From: Pseudomonadota bacterium
GTDB taxonomy: Bacteria > Pseudomonadota > Alphaproteobacteria > Acetobacterales > Acetobacteraceae
DNA length: 14,564 bases
Direction: 5' to 3'
Assembly: GCA_021807975.1 (NCBI GenBank)
Contig: JAKBCJ010000068.1
Coordinates: 1-14,564 of the forward strand
Part shown: positions 1 through 6,183 of the stretch, piece by piece
How positions within the stretch are numbered: the stretch's first letter is position 1
Layout: every line of letters begins with the position of its first letter
The notes under the pieces: model-generated
Told to the model about the DNA's origin: nothing
What the model saw: the letters and a program-made list of their open reading frames with translations, nothing else
Database searches by the model: none
Position numbers and translations under genes: made by a program

Positions 1-1
1 G

Positions 2-859
2 GTGTTTTCCGTCCTCACCGTCGTCGTGGCGGTGTTGGTCGGATTGAAGGGTGCGGGTATCGGTCCCTCCGGCCCCCACATCGTTCGCGTGTCGGTCGAT
101 GGCCTGATCTCCGAAAACCGCAAATTCACCGAATCGATCGAAAAACTGGCCGATGACCGTCAGGTCAAGGCCGTGATCCTGGCGATCGACAGCCCCGGCG
201 GCAGTGTCGCAGGCGGCGAAACCATTCACGATGCCATCGCCCGGGTGGCCGCGAAAAAGCCGGTGGTCGTGACCATGGGTGGCCTCGCGGCCTCCGCCGG
301 CTATATGATCGCGCTGCCGGCACAACGGATATTCGCTCGCGAGGCAACGCTGACCGGCTCCATCGGCGTGCTGCTGGAAACCGGGGAGGTCTCCGGCCTG
401 CTGGAAAAGCTGGGCATCGGCGCCACCGTCATCCGGTCCGGCCCGCTGAAGGACGAACCCAGCCTGGTGCGGCCGCTGTCGCCGCAGGGCCGCGAGGTTC
501 TGCAAAACCTGGTCAACGACATGTACGGCCAGTTCGTGGCCATGGTCGCGTCGGGCCGCCACATGGACGAAGCCAAGGTCCGCGCGCTGGCGGACGGCCG
601 AGCCTATACGGGCAGGCAGGCGCTGGGCCTGGGACTGATCGATGCGATCGGCGGCGAACGGGAGGCCAAGGCCTGGCTGGTGTCGGCGAAGGGCATCCCG
701 GAAGACCTGCCGGTCGAAGACCTGACCCAAAACCGGTTCATCTCCCGGCTATTCTCCGGAAGCCTGGGAATAATGGTTCAGGGCCTGTGGAAAACGCTGA
801 TTTCACAAAGCGTTAGTCTTGACGGGGCGTGGGCGGTCTGGCAACGTCCTGGAAGCTGA
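2..859 (+). CDS. sppA: Signal peptide peptidase SppA, S49 family (N-terminus cut by window)
   Basis: This is a membrane-anchored serine peptidase of the S49 (SppA) family, which degrades signal peptides left in the membrane. About 20 hydrophobic residues open the visible protein and look like the end of the N-terminal membrane anchor, so the true start is probably upstream; the GTG at base 2 is simply the first start-like codon. The S49 core follows: IDSPGGSVAGGE (residues 62-73), GGLAASAGYM with nucleophile Ser98, then SGPLKDEPS with Lys150 as the general base of the Ser/Lys dyad. The single S49 domain and about 285 residues fit the short bacterial form rather than the double-length E. coli SppA. 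It ends 15 nt before ihfB, in the arrangement usual for alphaproteobacteria. Family and dyad are clear; in vivo substrates are not. Confidence 0.93.
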   Translation: MFSVLTVVVAVLVGLKGAGIGPSGPHIVRVSVDGLISENRKFTESIEKLADDRQVKAVILAIDSPGGSVAGGETIHDAIARVAAKKPVVVTMGGLAASAGYMIALPAQRIFAREATLTGSIGVLLETGEVSGLLEKLGIGATVIRSGPLKDEPSLVRPLSPQGREVLQNLVNDMYGQFVAMVASGRHMDEAKVRALADGRAYTGRQALGLGLIDAIGGEREAKAWLVSAKGIPEDLPVEDLTQNRFISRLFSGSLGIMVQGLWKTLISQSVSLDGAWAVWQRPGS

Positions 860-874
860 TCGCTGGGGGAAGCC

Positions 875-1165
875 TTGACCAAATCCGAACTGATCGCGGA
901 ACTGGCATCAGCCAATCCGCACCTGCGCGGGCAGGATGTGGAAACCATCGTCGCCACGATTTTCGAGGAGATCACGTTCGCGCTTGCCCGGGGAGAACGG
1001 GTTGAACTGCGCGGATTCGGCGCCTTTACTGTCAAGCACCGCGATGCCCGAACCGGCCGCAATCCGCGCACCGGCGCGTCTGTCGCGGTGGATGAGAAAT
1101 CCGTCCCCTTCTTCAAAGCCGGCAAGGAACTGCGCGTTCGTGTCAACGCCGGCGGCGGAGCGTAA
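875..1165 (+). CDS. ihfB: Integration host factor subunit beta
   Basis: This is the beta subunit of IHF, a heterodimeric nucleoid protein that bends DNA sharply in the minor groove. The 96 residues match the family length. The protein opens MTKSELIAELA, as IHF beta usually does. GFGAFTVKHRDARTG and RNPRTG (residues about 47-67) form the DNA-contacting arm, including the intercalating proline, and the end KAGKELRVRVN is typical. The start is TTG at 875, chosen because the N-terminus matches the family and a purine-rich GGGGGA sits about 5 nt upstream. A TTG start may hold expression down. It lies in one run with sppA upstream and lapA downstream. A plain HU protein is the alternative, but the N-terminus and the sppA-ihfB-lapA context favour IHF beta. 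Confidence 0.95.
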   Translation: MTKSELIAELASANPHLRGQDVETIVATIFEEITFALARGERVELRGFGAFTVKHRDARTGRNPRTGASVAVDEKSVPFFKAGKELRVRVNAGGGA

Positions 1166-1185
1166 AACGGCCTGAGAGGCTCGCC

Positions 1186-1497
1186 GTGTTCATGCTGTTC
1201 CTGATCGTCACCGCCGTCCTGTCTCTGCCCCTGGTGCTGTTCGCGCTGTCCAACACCCAGATCGTGCGCCTGGGTTTGTGGCCACTGGACTACGGGCTGG
1301 AACTGCATCTGTCCCTGGCGATCCTTGGCGCCATGGCGATCGCCTTTCTGCTGGGCGCCCTCGTCGTCTGGCTATCCGCCCTCGCCCAGCGCCGCCGCGC
1401 TCGGCGGGCCGAAAACCTGGTGCGGCTGCTGGAAGCCCAGATCGAAGACCTCAAAGCGCGTGTCGTGCCACCGCTGTCGCTCCCGCCGGTCCATTGA
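1186..1497 (+). CDS. lapA: LapA-domain (DUF1049) inner-membrane protein
   Basis: This is a small membrane protein of the LapA/DUF1049 family. In E. coli, LapA works with LapB and FtsH in controlling lipopolysaccharide synthesis through LpxC turnover; a similar role here is inferred from family only. The 103 residues contain two hydrophobic segments (about 1-22 and 42-65) separated by LSNTQIVRLGLWPL, the conserved pattern of this family. A charged, Arg-rich and coiled-coil-like tail follows (about 68-95). The GTG start at 1186 is preceded by GAGAGG at good spacing. The stop overlaps the pyrF start by one base (TGATG), so the two are probably translationally coupled. No lapB is visible, which is normal for this alphaproteobacterial arrangement. 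Confidence 0.82.
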   Translation: MFMLFLIVTAVLSLPLVLFALSNTQIVRLGLWPLDYGLELHLSLAILGAMAIAFLLGALVVWLSALAQRRRARRAENLVRLLEAQIEDLKARVVPPLSLPPVH

Positions 1498-2189
1498 TGC
1501 CTCCAACCAATCGACTGATCGTCGCACTGGATACGGTGGACCCCGGTCGGGCCCGGGCATGGGCCGGCGCGGTCGCCCCGCATTGCGGGCTGCTCAAGCT
1601 GGGGCTGGAGTTCTTCCTCGCTAACGGCATCGCGGGCTACCGCGCCATTGCCGGTGCCCCGATCTTCCTCGACCTGAAGCTGCACGACATTCCCAACACC
1701 GTCGCCGGCGGGGTCCGGGCGGTGTTGCCACTGCGCCCCCGCATGCTGACGATCCACGCCTCCGGCGGTTCGGCGATGATCCAAGCGGCGCACCAGGCCG
1801 CTCTCGGTGCCGGCGATCAACGTCCCATGATCCTGGCGGTGACGGTGCTGACCAGCCTGGACCAGCACGATCTGCAAGCGGCCGGAGTCGCTGCGACGCC
1901 GGCGGACCAGGTGCTGCGCCTCGGCCGTCTCGCGATCGAATCCGGGGCGGACGGCCTCGTCTGCAGCCCGAAGGAGGTGTCCATGCTGCGCCAGACACTC
2001 GGACCGGCGGTGAAACTGGTTGTCCCCGGTATCCGCCCCGAAGGCGCGGCAGCCGGCGATCAGGCCCGGACCATGACGCCGGCCCAAGCGGTCGAAGCCG
2101 GCGCGGATTGGATCGTCGTTGGCCGCCCGGTTACCGGCGCCCCCGATCCGGGCGCCGCCGCGGCATCCATTGCCGCCAGCATCCGGTGA
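1497..2189 (+). CDS. pyrF: Orotidine 5'-phosphate decarboxylase
   Basis: The enzyme decarboxylates OMP to UMP, the last step of de novo pyrimidine synthesis, in the cytosol. The 230 residues are a full-length type 1 enzyme. The opening RLIVALD supplies the first substrate-binding Asp. FLDLKLHDIPNT (57-68) carries the catalytic Asp59-Lys61-Asp64 charged network. VVPGIRPEG (176-184) and ADWIVVGRPVT (203-213) form the phosphate-binding end of the barrel. The start is the ATG overlapping the lapA stop by one base; longer in-frame extensions run into lapA and have no family similarity. The stop overlaps the trpF start by 4 nt (GTGA). All key residues are intact. Confidence 0.97.
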   Translation: MPPTNRLIVALDTVDPGRARAWAGAVAPHCGLLKLGLEFFLANGIAGYRAIAGAPIFLDLKLHDIPNTVAGGVRAVLPLRPRMLTIHASGGSAMIQAAHQAALGAGDQRPMILAVTVLTSLDQHDLQAAGVAATPADQVLRLGRLAIESGADGLVCSPKEVSMLRQTLGPAVKLVVPGIRPEGAAAGDQARTMTPAQAVEAGADWIVVGRPVTGAPDPGAAAASIAASIR

Positions 2190-2809
2190 CCCGCGTCAAG
2201 ATTTGCGGCATCAACGACCCGATTGCCCTGGATACGGCAGTCGGGGCCGGGGCGGATTGGGTGGGTTTCGTCTTCTTCCCCCCCTCGCCCCGCTATGTCA
2301 CGCCCCAAGCCGCCGCCGCCCTGACACAACGGCTCCAAAGCGGCCCGCCCCGCGTGGGCCTGTTCGTCGAACCGACCCTGGCCGCGATCGCCGAGGTCCT
2401 GGCGCTGGTAAAGCTGGACGTGCTGCAGATCTACGGCGCGGCCGGCCTGTTTCCGGCGATCGAATCCGCCTTCGGCCTGCCGCTGTGGCGGGCGGTGGGG
2501 GTCAGCACTCCGGCCGATCTTCCCGACAGTCCCCTCGGCGCCGCCCGGGTGTTGATCGAGGCAAAGCCCCCGGCGGGCGCCACCCGTCCCGGCGGCAACG
2601 CCACCCGCTTCGACTGGACAATGCTGCAAGGCTGGACGCCGCCCGCGCCCTGGATGCTGGCCGGGGGATTGACCCCGGACAACGTGGCCGACGCCATCCG
2701 TCAGACCGGGGCGGACGCGGTCGATGTCTCCTCCGGGGTCGAAAGCAGCAAGGGCGTCAAGGACCCGGCGTTGATCGAGGCATTCATCGCCGCGGCCAAG
2801 GGCGCCTAG
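2186..2809 (+). CDS. trpF: Phosphoribosylanthranilate isomerase (catalytic Asp replaced by Glu)
   Basis: This is a (beta/alpha)8-barrel enzyme that isomerises N-(5-phosphoribosyl)anthranilate to CdRP in tryptophan synthesis. The 207 residues are normal length. VKICGI (4-9) carries the general-base Cys7. FVFFPPSPRYV (28-38), WMLAGGLTPDNV (156-167) and DVSSGVESSKG (180-190) are the other family signatures. The start is the GTG inside the pyrF stop (GTGA overlap); the longer frame from 2108 is rejected because its extension reads as a shadow of pyrF. Odd points: the strand that normally reads LxD before the Gly-rich loop reads VLIEAKPP, putting Glu125 where the general-acid Asp is expected, and the QLHG motif reads QIYG. 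No trpB or trpA follows within the window, unlike the common alphaproteobacterial trpF-trpB-trpA order. The identification is firm; normal activity is likely but not certain. Confidence 0.94.
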   Translation: MTRVKICGINDPIALDTAVGAGADWVGFVFFPPSPRYVTPQAAAALTQRLQSGPPRVGLFVEPTLAAIAEVLALVKLDVLQIYGAAGLFPAIESAFGLPLWRAVGVSTPADLPDSPLGAARVLIEAKPPAGATRPGGNATRFDWTMLQGWTPPAPWMLAGGLTPDNVADAIRQTGADAVDVSSGVESSKGVKDPALIEAFIAAAKGA

Positions 2810-2831
2810 CCACGCCGGGCGACTAACGGCC

Positions 2832-3062
2832 TTACCGGGATGTTCCGCTCGGTGATGACTGTTGCGCGCCACCCCGGGCCGCTTCGGGCCCGGGCGCCGG
2901 CATAACGCCACGCGGGCCGGACGAACCGGCGGGTCCATCGGACCCGGGCAGACCGGCGGTAGAGGCGAAGCACGAGCCGGCCGCTGCAACCAAGGTTGCA
3001 TTCCCATTCGGCGCGGTTCGGCCGATCAAGCCGCTGGCCGATGGAAACACATCCGGCGACAC
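2832..3062 (-). CDS. Candidate small Gly/Ser/Pro-rich protein downstream of the DUF5666 lipoprotein (doubtful)
   Basis: I do not recognise this 76-residue reading frame. In its favour, it begins with GTG only 21 nt after the stop of the DUF5666 gene, on the same strand. GGAGG lies 9 nt before that GTG, an ideal ribosome-binding site. Its composition (PNGN, AGLPGSDGPAGSSGP) resembles the low-complexity Gly/Ser/Pro tail of the protein upstream, so it could be a third cistron or a tail severed by a stop codon. Against it, GC3 is less marked than in the clear genes, it has no recognisable domain, and a strong GC-rich hairpin (2873-2894) lies inside it. Confidence 0.3.
   Translation of the reverse strand: MSPDVFPSASGLIGRTAPNGNATLVAAAGSCFASTAGLPGSDGPAGSSGPRGVMPAPGPEAARGGAQQSSPSGTSR
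2873..2894. terminator. GC-rich hairpin between convergent genes (possible terminator)
   Basis: CCCGGGCC and GGCCCGGG form a perfect 8-bp stem around a 6-nt loop, 63 nt after the trpF stop in the gap between convergent transcripts. It could end either transcript. No T-tract follows on either strand, so it is not a canonical intrinsic terminator, and it may instead belong to the small reading frame that spans it. Confidence 0.35.
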
Positions 3063-3083
3063 GCTCCCGATCCTCCGCGCGTC

Positions 3084-4337
3084 CTAATCGACCGCGGCCG
3101 CAATCCCGGCACCGGGCGCCGATGCCGGTACACCGCCGCCCGGAGAACCGGATGAAACGGCCAGGTCCGAAACCGGCGCGCCCGGCCAAACAGGCTCCAT
3201 ATCGTCCGTTTGCATGGCGGCTGCGGGACTGCCGCCCTGCCGGATTTGCATCGACGTCAGCGGCGGCCTGCCGCCAACGGTGTTTGGGGAGGTGCCGGGG
3301 CTGCCGGGGCTGCCGGGGCTGCCGGAGCCGGACCCGCCTTGTACGGTATAGTGCATACGGACCGCGGTAAACTCTCCATCGGCTTTACGATCCAGCGAAA
3401 CGACAGCGATCCCCGCGGATTCCGCCTTACCGCCCACGCCGGGCGCAGCCCGCACCTTCCGGCCGTTCAGCCAGACCGAGCCGTTCGACACCCGAACAAA
3501 GCTCTCCAGCACCAGATGTTTTACTCCACGGCCGAAATACCCGGCGGGATCCGATGTCAGCCTGTCGCCCGCCACCGTAACAGCCAGCGCCTGTCCGGAT
3601 ACATAGCGGCCCGAAACGGTGACGAACTGACCGTTGGTCAGCGTTGATGCCGCTGTTCCGGTCAGCACGAGGCCGCCAACCCGGGCCGAACCGCCATCCA
3701 GAACGACTTGCCCATGCACATTGAACCCGCCCGGCCTGGCCGCATCAACGCGGGAGGCAGCCAGAGTACCGTTGGCCCTCCGCAGTCCGCTGACAACGAT
3801 CCAGTCCCCTGGCCGGATGCTGGCGGCGCCCCGGGTATTCGCGCCAATGTCAACCCGCTGGCCCGCGATGGTCAACAGCCCGGTGCCGGGTTCTACAGCA
3901 TCGATCCGGCCCGCGACCTCCTGGCGCACCGATATGGCAGAGGCCACGGGCGCGCTTGGGGATCCATATGCCTGGATAGCCACGACCTGGCCGACGCGCA
4001 GCAAGGCGGGGGACGCCCGGACACCGCCAATATCCACCGTGGCCGAACTGTCATACCGCACTTCCAGGCCGTTGACGCAGATCGAGGCAAAGCCGGTAAT
4101 CACCCCCACGATTCCGGTTCCGCCAATCCCCCTGTCAACCACCGGGGGCGCCCCCGTTCCGCCGATGCCCCGGTCGGCGACCCTCGGCCCGCCATTCGGT
4201 CCGATACGGCACACCGCTGCAGTCCCGGGTGTTCTGGCCCCGTATGCGCCAGCCCCGGCCTTCCCGCCGACGGGTGCGTCTGGAACGGAGCAAGCCGCCA
4301 TCAAGCCGGCCATCCACAGTATAGCCAGCCGCTTCAC
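3084..4337 (-). CDS. DUF5666-type repeat lipoprotein
   Basis: This is a predicted exported lipoprotein of 417 residues. A Lys/Arg start and hydrophobic stretch lead to LMAAC, with Cys16 as the likely lipidated residue (the -3 position is Met, so the lipobox is a little weak). Residues 55-62 and 68-75 repeat DRGIGGTG, then IVGVITGFASICVNGLEV opens the first of about three beta-rich DUF5666-like units (roughly 78-140, 141-200, 205-260), each a small OB-like barrel. After about residue 335 the protein becomes low-complexity (GSGSGSPGSPGSPG, then a Pro/Ala/Ser tail). The GTG start has an excellent GGAGGT 7 nt upstream and overlaps the stop of the DUF6502 gene by 4 nt (GTGA), so the two are co-translated. 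Function is unknown; DUF5666 proteins often sit beside DUF6502 genes, which suggests a joint role at the cell envelope. Confidence 0.82.
   Translation of the reverse strand: MKRLAILWMAGLMAACSVPDAPVGGKAGAGAYGARTPGTAAVCRIGPNGGPRVADRGIGGTGAPPVVDRGIGGTGIVGVITGFASICVNGLEVRYDSSATVDIGGVRASPALLRVGQVVAIQAYGSPSAPVASAISVRQEVAGRIDAVEPGTGLLTIAGQRVDIGANTRGAASIRPGDWIVVSGLRRANGTLAASRVDAARPGGFNVHGQVVLDGGSARVGGLVLTGTAASTLTNGQFVTVSGRYVSGQALAVTVAGDRLTSDPAGYFGRGVKHLVLESFVRVSNGSVWLNGRKVRAAPGVGGKAESAGIAVVSLDRKADGEFTAVRMHYTVQGGSGSGSPGSPGSPGTSPNTVGGRPPLTSMQIRQGGSPAAAMQTDDMEPVWPGAPVSDLAVSSGSPGGGVPASAPGAGIAAAVD
3291..3326. repeat. 9-bp tandem repeat, four units
   Basis: About four units of a 9-bp motif (GCTGCCGGG on the + strand, first and last units imperfect) lie in the 3' part of the DUF5666 gene and encode the Gly-Ser-Pro repeats there. 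Because the unit is a multiple of three, gain or loss of copies would change the linker length without breaking the frame. Confidence 0.85.
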
Positions 4338-5197
4338 GACAGACCTCCGCCATCGCCCGAATCGTGGTCGTCGAACAGATAGACACCGAAATTGACCCGC
4401 CGCCGGTCCACCGCGGCTTCGCCCGGACCTGGCCCCGCCAATTCCATCGCCCGGCGGTTCACGTCGAGCAAAACCCCAAGGGCCGCGGCGCGCGCATAGT
4501 CTTGCAACTCCCGGGCCTGTTGGGCGGTCAGCCGGTCGTAATGCACGCTGCGATCGAGAAACGGCGCCACGTCCACCGCACTTATATTAGCGGCAGCGGC
4601 CGCAATGTGATCGTGCAGATTGCGGCTGAAGTAGAACACCTGTGCCTCACCCCCTGGCCGGGGTATAAACGCGGCGGTGTTCAACCGCACCCGATCGTCC
4701 GGATCCATGGAAACCACGCCATGCGCCAGCAGATCGTCAAGCACGGCGCGCGGACGCACGTCGGTTGTGATCGATGCGACGAGCGAATCGAAGTCGGCAT
4801 CGCGGCCGCCACCCGGGGAACCGCCGCGGCGCAGCCGGCGGGGCTGGCTGTCCGCATCGATATAGGGCGTCGAACCCACCCAGCGCGCGACGATCTGGCC
4901 GGCCAGGGTGACGACCTCCGGCACAGTCGCCGAGTCGGACGGCAGTTCCCGCAGCCGCTTGATTTCCTTGCGGTGGACACCTGTCAACAGACTGATCCGG
5001 CTGTCCGTCCGCGCCTTCGGATCGGTCAGGATATCGTTGACCGCAACGTCGATGAACAAGGCACGAAGCGCATCGGAGAACACGGGAAACGTGAGCCCGC
5101 TGCGCATCATCAGGCCGACCAATGGCCGCATGAGCCGGCATGCCGCCTTAAGCAGCGCGGCCGGGGTGAGCGGTGAGGTGGAATGCGGCTGGGTCAT
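4334..5197 (-). CDS. DUF6502 family protein, possible DNA-binding
   Basis: A 287-residue soluble protein of the DUF6502 type. The N-terminal part reads AALLKAACRLMRPLVGLMMRSG, and DSRISLLTGVHRKEIKRLRE (65-84) is the signature segment and resembles a helix-turn-helix. The span 150-175 (LDDLLAHGVVSMDPDDRVRL) looks like the end of a winged-helix fold, so a transcriptional role is plausible but unproven. No signal peptide or membrane segment is seen. The ATG at 5197 is the only start before residue 23 and has no Shine-Dalgarno (the preceding bases are TTTTAACCCCCG), so translation may be leaderless or weak. Its stop overlaps the start of the DUF5666 lipoprotein gene. The promoter region carries two inverted repeats that this protein could itself bind; that is inference. 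Confidence 0.8.
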   Translation of the reverse strand: MTQPHSTSPLTPAALLKAACRLMRPLVGLMMRSGLTFPVFSDALRALFIDVAVNDILTDPKARTDSRISLLTGVHRKEIKRLRELPSDSATVPEVVTLAGQIVARWVGSTPYIDADSQPRRLRRGGSPGGGRDADFDSLVASITTDVRPRAVLDDLLAHGVVSMDPDDRVRLNTAAFIPRPGGEAQVFYFSRNLHDHIAAAAANISAVDVAPFLDRSVHYDRLTAQQARELQDYARAAALGVLLDVNRRAMELAGPGPGEAAVDRRRVNFGVYLFDDHDSGDGGGLS

Positions 5198-5243
5198 CGG
5201 GGGTTAAAATGATGTCATTCACAGGATATGTACCACGGACTGC

Positions 5244-5260
5244 GTGGGAAAATCACCCAC
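5244..5260. promoter_or_regulatory. 17-bp operator-like inverted repeat, copy 1
   Basis: GTGGG-N7-CCCAC, 47 nt upstream of the DUF6502 start. Its left half, GTGGGAAAA, is the reverse complement of TTTTCCCAC, the 9-mer also found in copy 2 and before the EAL gene. Centre-to-centre distance to copy 2 is 39 bp. The binding protein is not recognised. Confidence 0.6.
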
Positions 5261-5277
5261 AAAACGCCTGAAACCGG

Positions 5278-5306
5278 TTGACGTGGGAAGTTTTCCCACA
5301 TACGGT
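5278..5306 (+). promoter_or_regulatory. Candidate promoter of the histidine kinase gene
   Basis: TTGACG (5278-5283) and TACGGT (5301-5306) are separated by 17 nt. The -35 box is strong (5 of 6) and the -10 weak (3 of 6). The spacer is filled almost exactly by inverted repeat copy 2, so a bound protein would block RNA polymerase, or be needed to compensate for the poor -10. It reads toward the kinase gene about 95 nt away. Confidence 0.4.
5283..5299. promoter_or_regulatory. 17-bp operator-like inverted repeat, copy 2
   Basis: A perfect inverted repeat GTGGGAA-N3-TTCCCAC in the divergent region between the DUF6502 and histidine kinase genes. It is the same length as copy 1 and stronger. It overlaps the last base of a TTGACG -35 box and ends just before the -10, the classic place for a repressor. 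I do not recognise the sequence as the site of a known regulator. Confidence 0.68.
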
Positions 5307-5328
5307 CATTCCGGTAACGCGCGCGTCT

Positions 5329-5360
5329 TTAACTTTCTTTTAAACATTATGGTTTAACCA
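5329..5360. promoter_or_regulatory. CtrA-like box plus adjacent TGGTTTAACCA palindrome
   Basis: TTAA-CTTTCTT-TTAA (5329-5343) matches the TTAA-N7-TTAA consensus of the alphaproteobacterial response regulator CtrA. Seven bases on, TGGTTTAACCA (5350-5360) is a perfect 11-bp palindrome containing TTAACCA, which is 7 of 8 bases of the CtrA half-site. TATGGT (5348-5353) could serve as a -10 for a promoter whose -35 the box overlaps. The start of the kinase gene is 42 nt downstream of the palindrome. CtrA control is inferred from the motif alone. Confidence 0.5.
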
Positions 5361-5401
5361 GTGCAGCCGCTCCCTTATCGCACCAACGCAACGAGGCTCT
5401 G

Positions 5402-6100
5402 ATGTCGTATGTCGCCGCCTCTCCGCCGCGAACCAATCGCAAGGCGGCCAGCCATCGACCCTTCGCCCCGCTGTCGGGGGGATTTTTGCCGGTGGCGCGG
5501 GATGATACCGCCCCAACAGGCGATGAACTCGACCTGCGCCAGTTACGCCATCACACCAAGAACACCCTCCAGCGCATTCTAGGCCTGATCGCGGCGGCAC
5601 CGGGCCTTAGCCAGACCCCGGCCGGCGAGAAAATTATTCGGGAGCTGGAACACCGGATTCGTTTATCCGCCAGTATCTCGGATGCGCTGTTCGGATTTAC
5701 CGAAGCGCCGGGGGCGATGGCGGAGCGACTGCGCCAGTTGGCGGGTGCGATGGTCGATCTGATGCGCGATCCCGATCAGATCATCCGGATTGGGGTATCA
5801 GTGCGCGGGCAATGCCCGGCCCCGCTGCGTGAAGCGGTGATCCGCGGCGCTCATGAACTGATCGGCAATGCGATCAAGCACGGAATGAAGGCCCGCCATT
5901 CGGGCCGAATCGCGGTTCGGCTGGTCACGACGGACGAACTCACCGTCCTGACCGTGACCGACAACGGATGGGGATTTACCGGCATGCCCCGCGACGGGGA
6001 GGGTCTGGCACTTGCCCGCGGCTTTGCCTGCCGCCGCGGCGGAACATTGCATCTGGACGGCGCCGACGGTACGGTGGCGATAATGGAACTGCCGCATTAA
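5402..6100 (+). CDS. Sensorless cytosolic histidine kinase, HWE/HisKA_2 type
   Basis: A 232-residue kinase with no transmembrane segment and no sensor, PAS or receiver domain. Residues 1-42 are unstructured-looking. The dimerisation helix reads LRHHTKNTLQRILGLI (48-63). By comparison with the HRVKNTL motif of HWE kinases, His50 is the likely phosphoacceptor. The ATPase domain keeps its N-box (HELIGNAIKHG, 151-161), the G1 box (VTDNGWGF, 185-192) and a Gly-rich segment GEGLALARGFACRRGG (199-214). It therefore looks catalytically complete. Input must come from a partner or small ligand. It begins with ATG after a weak GAGG. A degenerate-receiver-EAL gene follows in the same direction, 168 nt on, but that receiver lacks the normal acidic pair. 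A histidine phosphotransferase role is the main alternative. Confidence 0.8.
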   Translation: MSYVAASPPRTNRKAASHRPFAPLSGGFLPVARDDTAPTGDELDLRQLRHHTKNTLQRILGLIAAAPGLSQTPAGEKIIRELEHRIRLSASISDALFGFTEAPGAMAERLRQLAGAMVDLMRDPDQIIRIGVSVRGQCPAPLREAVIRGAHELIGNAIKHGMKARHSGRIAVRLVTTDELTVLTVTDNGWGFTGMPRDGEGLALARGFACRRGGTLHLDGADGTVAIMELPH

Positions 6101-6183
6101 GTCAGGCGGCGCCGAACAGTCCCATCCTGTGCGGACCAGACCGACCCATGGCATCGTGAATACGTCGTTATGTTCAATTTTTT

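Noticed and set aside
778..1308. Minus-strand frame of 176 codons across ihfB
   Set aside because: It covers ihfB and parts of neighbours in antisense and has low-complexity composition.
2108..2185. Longer start for trpF at 2108
   Set aside because: The added 26 residues are Arg-rich and lie inside pyrF; the family begins at the VKICGI motif, matching the GTG at 2186.
3291..3326. Tandem repeat as a CRISPR array
   Set aside because: Units are 9 bp, contiguous, without spacers and encode protein.
4364..5176. Plus-strand frame of 270 codons opposite the DUF6502 gene
   Set aside because: Composition is His/Arg/Gln-rich without motifs, while the minus frame matches a known family.
5340..5357. 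Second TTAA pair (5340-5343 and 5354-5357) as another CtrA box
   Set aside because: Spacing is 10 nt, not the 7 required; only the 5329-5343 pair fits.
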